Source of the DNA: Acanthochromis polyacanthus
Taxonomy: Eukaryota; Chordata; Actinopteri; Pomacentridae
Assembly: GCF_021347895.1 (NCBI RefSeq)
Contig: NC_067113.1
Location: forward strand, 44,183,474-44,247,473
Reading direction: 5' to 3'
DNA: 64,000 nt
Each line of letters begins with the position of its first letter. Within the stretch, counting starts at the first letter, position 1. The notes under the pieces were generated by a model. It made no database searches and was not told the DNA's origin. It worked only from the letters and a program-made list of their open reading frames with translations. Of this stretch, positions 59,335 to 64,000 are shown piece by piece. Position numbers and translations under genes: made by a program.

Positions 59335-59419
59335 TGGTGGTTGGCAATTCTTCTGCAACTGGATGGCAACACCTTTGACCAATCGCACTTGAAGCACTTT
59401 TTGCACTTACTACAGGTTT

Positions 59420-59510
59420 TTCCTTATGTCTGAATTCTTGCTTGTGTTGTACGTCGCTTTGGACAAAAGCGTCTGCTAAATGAAATTGTAGAATTGTAGA
59501 ATTAAAGGGT
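59420..59510 (+). repeat. Teleost 'cgctttggacaaaagcgtctgctaaatg' repeat fragment
   Basis: Contains the module in full, followed by two 'attgtagaatt' repeats, matching 32345-32440. Probably a SINE or LINE tail. Confidence 0.65.
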
Positions 59511-59599
59511 TAATCACATTTTCCTGGTGGCAAAACCTCTTAATGTCTTGTGAGTGATTACCACTATTGTACTGACTAAAGCTGGTGAGTCCTCAGAGC

Positions 59600-60765
59600 C
59601 AGTTCAAATAAGGCCCATTTGAGGCACCCATCAAACTCCACCACAAACACGACAGTAGCTCAACGCAGATCTAAAAAAGCAAATCATGGACTTCAGTAAC
59701 TCGGGAATGTCAATTGGAGCCATTCCAATACAGTTTCACATCCCCAAATCAACTCTGCACAGACTTGTTTGGGAGTACACAACTGTGGTACAGATGTGTC
59801 ACTGCCATGGTCAGGAAAAAAAACAAAAAACAAGCAAGCTATCATTTTCTGCTGAGAGACAATTGGTCCGGATGGTTAAGAGTTAAACCAAGAATCACAA
59901 AAAAGCAGGTGAGCAATAAATTAGAAGCTGCAGTCAGGAGTGTTCTACTTCACCATGAGCTTAGAGTCTGCCATGCAGGACGCAGCACCTAAAAGCTCGA
60001 CTGAAGTTTGCTGCTGACACATGAGCAAAGAGAAAGCCTCTTGGAGGACAGGTCTGTAGTCAAACAAAGAAATGAATATTTGGCTACAATGACCAGACGT
60101 ATGTTTAGAGGAGTGAAGGTGAGGCCTTTAACCCCAAAAACACCCTACCTACCCTCATGCATGGTGGTGGCAGCATCATCCTCTGAGGCTGTTTTCCTGC
60201 CAGTGGAACTGGTGCTTTAAAGAAAGTAAGTGAAAGAATGAAAAACGGGAATTACATGAACATTCTGCAAGAAAATCCAAAGTTATCTGTCAGAAGGTTT
60301 GGTCTGGGCATTCAAACAAGACAATGACCCCAAACATGCTTCAAAATGGCAACGAAATGGATGACTCAGGCGAGGATGAAAATTTTAAACTGGTCTCGCA
60401 AAAGACTGTGTCAGAACGGCAACAAAGTTGGTTGAACTGGACAAATTCTTCAAAAGAGGTGGCCAAAAATACAGCTAGAAATTTGAAAGAAGCTTGTGAG
60501 GGCTAACAAAAACACCTAGTTAAGGTGAAAATGGCTAAAGGGACATTTAGCCAAATTTCAGAATGGCAGTTTGTATATTTTTGACCCAGCAGATTTTGTC
60601 TTTTTTTCAGAAAGTCCGTAATAAATCTATCGAAGACCTAAAATGCATGATTGTTTTTAGTGATGTGTTGGAAATTCTAGATTGCCACGTTATTTATGGT
60701 CTTAACAAGTGTAGAAAAACTTTTGTTCACAACTGTATGTATACTTTTGAATGCATGCGTTGGGC
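59600..60765 (+). pseudogene. Decayed Tc1-type transposon
   Basis: Plus-strand pieces in several frames follow Tc1 transposase order: MDFSNSGMSIGAI and FHIPKSTLHRLVWEY (DNA-binding domain), a basic middle, then 'GGGS' and 'GGTGAL' near 60160-60220, then QDNDPKHASKW at about 60317 (the catalytic Asp block). The end (ttgttcacaactgtatgtatacttttga, 60722-60749) resembles the inverted end of Tc1 elements. Many frameshifts and stops; ends not exactly definable. Confidence 0.75.
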
Positions 60766-61059
60766 TGGATTACTGAAAATCTTCGTGACATATTTACCAT
60801 AGCTTCGATCTTCTCTTTACCATTTCTGAATTGTTGCATCACTTTTCTTTGGGTTCTCTGGTCAAAATTAAGTCAAAGTTTTTCCCTTGGTGAGGTATTC
60901 CATAAGAGAGGGTGTTTACAGAAGGACAGTTTAAATATCATCCACACTTGCCAGCATTCAGCTAATCATTAAACTCAGGACTTCACTGCTTTCACTAAGT
61001 ACACATATGTAAAATAAAACACCTGAGCTTACATCACCTTCAAAGAGTACATAAGTGCT

Positions 61060-61102
61060 GTGGCTGCGACTGACAAACTGACAGCACTCGACTCTTCAGT
61101 AG
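61060..61102 (+). other. Putative non-coding first exon of the lectin gene
   Basis: A short segment ends cttcagtag|gtaagaga (donor GT 61103), 146 bases upstream of the acceptor of the ATG exon. The start is uncertain; no canonical TATA box is visible, though an AT-rich stretch and 'tacataag' lie just before it. Confidence 0.5.
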
Positions 61103-61248
61103 GTAAGAGACATTATTAAATTTAAAGTGAGTATATGCACAAGTTAGTTAACAATGAGGGACTGAAACATTTCTTCATTTCTGATCCACGTACAAAGATT
61201 TTGTTCACTTTTCTAAATGACATCATCTGGATCTCTCCCTCTGATTAG

Positions 61249-61330
61249 AAATCCTCAACTCTGTCTTTTCACAACATGAATCTCACCACAGCTGTGATGA
61301 TGATCCTTGTTTTCTTCCTGCTGTGTTCAG
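61249..61330 (+). CDS. Lectin gene exon 2: start codon and signal peptide
   Basis: Acceptor ctctgattag at 61248; ATG at 61276. The peptide MNLTTAVMMILVFFLLCS has a hydrophobic core (VMMILVFFLL) and a likely cleavage near CS|G. Donor TTCAG|GTAAGG (phase 1). Confidence 0.85.
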
Positions 61331-63816
61331 GTAAGGGCTCCTTTCCAGGTCTTGGTCTACATTTGATTTTGTGTAGATGATTTGTCAACATCAGTATATA
61401 CATGGTAGAGTTAGAGATAAATCTCTTTAAGTCAGTATCTTTTGCTATCACTACTTGAGTTACTTCTACTTGTTGCTGCAGACATTCTTATTTTAATAAC
61501 AAGCAGCAGCTGCACACCAATGAAGAATGAATCAATTTATTGCTCTGTGACATCTAATATTGATGATATTTATAGTAGTGCACTTCATTTCAACAGTCCA
61601 ACAGTCTGTAATGTTGTTTTTTTTAACCATACATGTTGGAGAAATGAAAAATAAAATACAGTTTATGTTCCTTTTTACAGGACTTTTTCAGTTTACATTT
61701 GCATCAAATCATCTACGAATGTTCAATTATACGTCGGAGGACAAAATCTGGACTGAAGCACGACGTGTATGTAATGAGAGAGGTCAATCATTGGTAACTC
61801 TGTATGATGATGAGGATGCCTCGTTCATGCAGAACTATGCGAAAAACCATTCCATAAATACCTTCTGGCTTGGTCTTATGAAGACCCGAACAAATGTTAC
61901 TACTTGGTCCAATGGTGATCCGTTCAATTTCAGTAAGTCCAGTGTAAACTTAACTGATAGAGAACAAATCTGTGAAGCCATGGACAAGGACACATGGAAA
62001 GGTTTCAATTGTTCAGACAGACGTTACTTCATGTGCTACAAAGGTAAGTTCCAGCAAACAATGTTTGTTCTCATTTACATAGTTTCCCTTGTTTTCATTT
62101 CAAATTATAAAATAGTTTCAATGTCATTCAGCATATTGCAGTACAGTACCACTACATTCACATTAGACAGTCCAATATTTTGTTCACATCTGTGATCACA
62201 GATTCATGTTAAACTGAACCAATTTTCTATTAATGAAGGTTTAAAGGTTATTTGTTGGTTGTTAACATGACAATGAAAAATCACACAAAAAATATCAATT
62301 TGCACACATTTATATGTTTAATATGCAGTATATGAAAATATGTTCTTAATTCAGCTCACTTTTAGTGTAATTCACCTGTGAACACATGACCATCAGTCTG
62401 TCATGATTTACAGCATTTACTTTTGTTTAAGTGGAAAAAAAAGAATAAAAAAGTAATTTTACCATTTATACGAATAAGATTCATAAAGCTAAAGGAAAGC
62501 TTAATGTCTCCATTGTAAATATCTATCCATAATAAAATAAATGCTATATTTTTGTTTTTGTAGATAATCAATACTTCCTGATTGAGAAGGAAAAGGACTG
62601 GTGCCAGGCAGAGCAGTACTGCAGAGAGCATTACAGTCATTTAGTCAGCATCAGAGATGAGAAACAAAACCAAAAAGTGATTGAAGAAGGAAAGAACAAA
62701 ACCTTCTGGATTGGACTCCTGCATGATGAATGGGAATGGGTCGACAAAACCTGCTCCACTTACAGAACCTGGGGTCAATTATCACATGCTGAAGATGTAG
62801 ATATATATGCAATTCAGTCCTCAAAACTGATGCTACTACGTGGGCCTTCAAGCAATGCACCAGTATTTTGCTCCACAGGTAGGCAATACAAAGGTTAAAG
62901 AATGGGTCATTCCGTGTGGTTTCACCAGATGGTGGGATTAAACATGTTAAATTTAATTGTACAATGTCATGTTACAAGCAAAAGAACTGGACTGGACTTT
63001 ATCTGAGAGTAATAAAGAGAGAGATGAAGAATGTACAGATCAGGAATTCTATGATCCCCCAAAACTGATGAAACCACACAGATGTAGCAATGAAGTAACA
63101 GTAATTTGCTCCCAAGATAAGCAATACAAAGGTTAAAAAATGTATTCATGGAACCATACTGGGCTGTATTAGTTAAGATTGTTCTATTTACTAGACATGC
63201 AGAAACTCTAGACAACTTTTTCATTCATTAATTTTTTCGTCTTTCCTTTAGATCAGTAGAAAACTAATTATAGTGATGATGTCAGTGAAAGACAAATCCT
63301 GAGTAAGGAAATGATGTCATGGTCATGATGACAGAACAGATGAGGACATCACACGTCCACTAAGAGGCAGAATGTTGATGATGTGACTGAACTTGTCACC
63401 TGTAATTCTTATTTGTGTAAATCTTACTTCTGCCTTTTATCTGCTTTTCAGGCGATACGAGAATCAGAGTTATCAACCAAAATGCAACTTGGGAAGAAGC
63501 TCTTGACTACTGTGAGGAAAACCACACAAGCCTGCTGTGGATCAAGGATGGCAATGACCAGGAAGCAGTCAAGCAATGGCTGGAGGTCAATGGAATCACT
63601 GGTACATTCTGGATCGGTCTGAGGCAGAGTACTCTGTTTGGATTCTGGATTTGGAGGGACAGTCCAGTGTTTGAGAGCAACTGGAAGAATGACACAATGC
63701 CTGCGATGCCATTTTCCAACCAATGTGGGGTCATCAACGCGGACTACACGTGGAGTGATGAAGACTGTTCTCAGCAGCTCCCTTTTATTTGTGCAGAGAA
63801 CATTTTAAAATATTAG
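61276..63816 (+). CDS. Secreted protein with three C-type lectin-like domains
   Basis: The CDS joins 61276-61330, 61681-62043, 62564-62878 and 63452-63816 (1098 nt, 365 residues plus TAG). Residues 1-18 are a hydrophobic signal peptide. Three lectin-like domains follow (about 22-139, 143-243, 248-359), each with the WIGL-type core: FWLGL 80-84, FWIGL 187-191, FWIGL 297-301. All introns are phase 1. No transmembrane segment follows, so secretion is inferred. Domains 1 and 3 keep four cysteines (49/116/129/137; 265/336/350/358). Domain 3 has a WSD at 345-347, but no EPN or QPD motif is seen, so classical calcium-dependent sugar binding is doubtful. It resembles fish mannose-receptor-like or lectin-like immune proteins, without a firm orthologue. 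Confidence 0.85.
61681..62043 (+). CDS. Lectin gene exon 3: first lectin-like domain
   Basis: Acceptor after a T-rich tract (ctttttacag). 363 nt, phase 1-1. Key parts: 'WTEARRVC', 'LVTLYDDEDASFMQNY', FWLGL, 'WSNGDPF', 'QICEAM', FNCSD, 'YFMCYK'. Six N-glycosylation sequons lie in the domain (N34, N74, N90, N101, N108, N128), an unusually dense set. The usual WND site reads WKGF, so calcium site 2 is lost. Donor AAAG|GTAAGT. Confidence 0.85.
62564..62878 (+). CDS. Lectin gene exon 4: second lectin-like domain, atypical
   Basis: Acceptor gtttttgtag; starts DNQYFLIEKEKDWCQAEQYC. It has FWIGL, 'EWEWVDKTC' and ends with 'APVFCST'. Cysteines are 153, 159, 203 and 242; the usual inner pair before the end is not present, and Cys153 and Cys203 are unusual. 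The chosen donor is CACAG|GTAGGC. A second phase-1 donor, CAAAG|GTTAAA at 62897, would add six residues (371 in total), and the related relic at 63.1 kb keeps that same 'QYKG' extension. The exon is shorter in its C-terminal half than exons 3 and 5. Confidence 0.75.
62966..63136 (+). pseudogene. Half-exon relic of a lectin-like domain in the last intron
   Basis: In the frame ending TAA at 63134-63136 the segment reads KELDWTLSESNKERDEECTD, then PPKLM, then VTVICS and KQYKG. It aligns with the end of exon 4 (KLM..., VFCS, RQYKG, then stop) including the following 'gttaaa'. The first half of the domain (signature WIGL) is missing, and no good acceptor precedes it. It is a partial exon duplicate, probably unused. 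Confidence 0.6.
63452..63816 (+). CDS. Lectin gene exon 5: third lectin-like domain and stop
   Basis: Acceptor tgcttttcag. The domain opens GDTRIRVINQNATWEEALDY, continues with FWIGL, 'FWIWRDSP', 'NQCGV', 'YTWSDEDC' and 'LPFICAE', and ends ILKY then TAG. This is the most canonical of the three domains: all four cysteines and the LPFIC end are present. At the EPN/QPD position it reads 'NDTMPAMP', so sugar specificity cannot be predicted. Confidence 0.88.
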
Positions 63817-63955
63817 AGTAGTTTATAGTCACAATGCTTTGTTGACAGATTCAACTATTATGTAGAATGGAGATGAAAGTCAGCAACAAAACCTTTAAGA
63901 TTCTCCTTTACTGGTCAGATTGATTCTTCAGAGTTTTTTGTCTTTAGGTATAGAA

Positions 63956-63961
63956 AATAAA
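63956..63961 (+). terminator. Poly(A) signal AATAAA of the lectin gene
   Basis: AATAAA 140 bases after the stop codon, followed by a GT-rich stretch (gttgttgtttttt), the usual downstream element. The transcript therefore probably ends inside the window. Confidence 0.8.
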
Positions 63962-64000
63962 CTGACATTTATCAAGTTGTTGTTTTTTGTTATTGCATGC

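Overview
The window looks like transposon-rich intergenic DNA of a ray-finned fish, most probably a percomorph teleost. It has spliced eukaryotic exon structure, AATAAA poly(A) signals, AT-rich non-coding DNA, and many repeat types I know from teleost genomes: tRNA-derived SINEs, Tc1/mariner, hAT, PIF/Harbinger and L1-like pieces. No bacterial or viral gene organisation is present. The species call is an inference from repeat types; no marker gene is present to fix it.

Layout. 1-3112 is a tandem satellite with a 39-bp (13-codon) unit, broken once by a SINE and carrying an internal second-order duplication. 3.4-4.1 kb is a repeat of a family with inverted ends ('CCAAGG family', also at 23.1, 31.3 and 49.4 kb) into which a mariner element has inserted. 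5.2-6.3 kb could be a small three-exon gene of unknown function. 7.7-13.1 kb is AT-rich DNA with a 62-bp tandem repeat, tRNA-like pieces, a 0.5-kb foldback repeat, a decayed outlier of the satellite and a LINE ORF1-like remnant. 14.2-19.9 kb holds three SINE/LINE-tail insertions with visible target-site duplications, one of them inside a mariner transposase remnant, and a decayed THAP-like segment. 21.0-23.8 kb holds a solo LTR and a diverged relative. 25.7-27.3 kb holds an L1-like ORF2 tail next to a small P2X7-tail-like zinc-cysteine reading frame. 27.3-58.4 kb is mostly unrecognised non-coding DNA studded with hAT, Tc1, mariner, SINE and MITE copies. 58.5-60.8 kb holds a PIF/Harbinger deletion derivative with exact TTA target duplications and a decayed Tc1 copy.

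The one well-supported host gene is at the right edge (about 61.06-63.97 kb, plus strand): a secreted protein of about 365 residues made of a signal peptide and three C-type lectin-like domains, each on its own phase 1-1 exon. The canonical sugar/calcium motifs (EPN or QPD) are not visible, so its ligand is unknown. The last intron keeps half of a fourth, decayed lectin-domain exon.

I see no operon-like or defence-system-like gene set. The most informative content is the transposition history (empty sites, nested insertions, exact target duplications) and the lectin gene with its exon-duplication relic. All calls rest on reading the sequence and on remembered family features; nothing was searched in a database.
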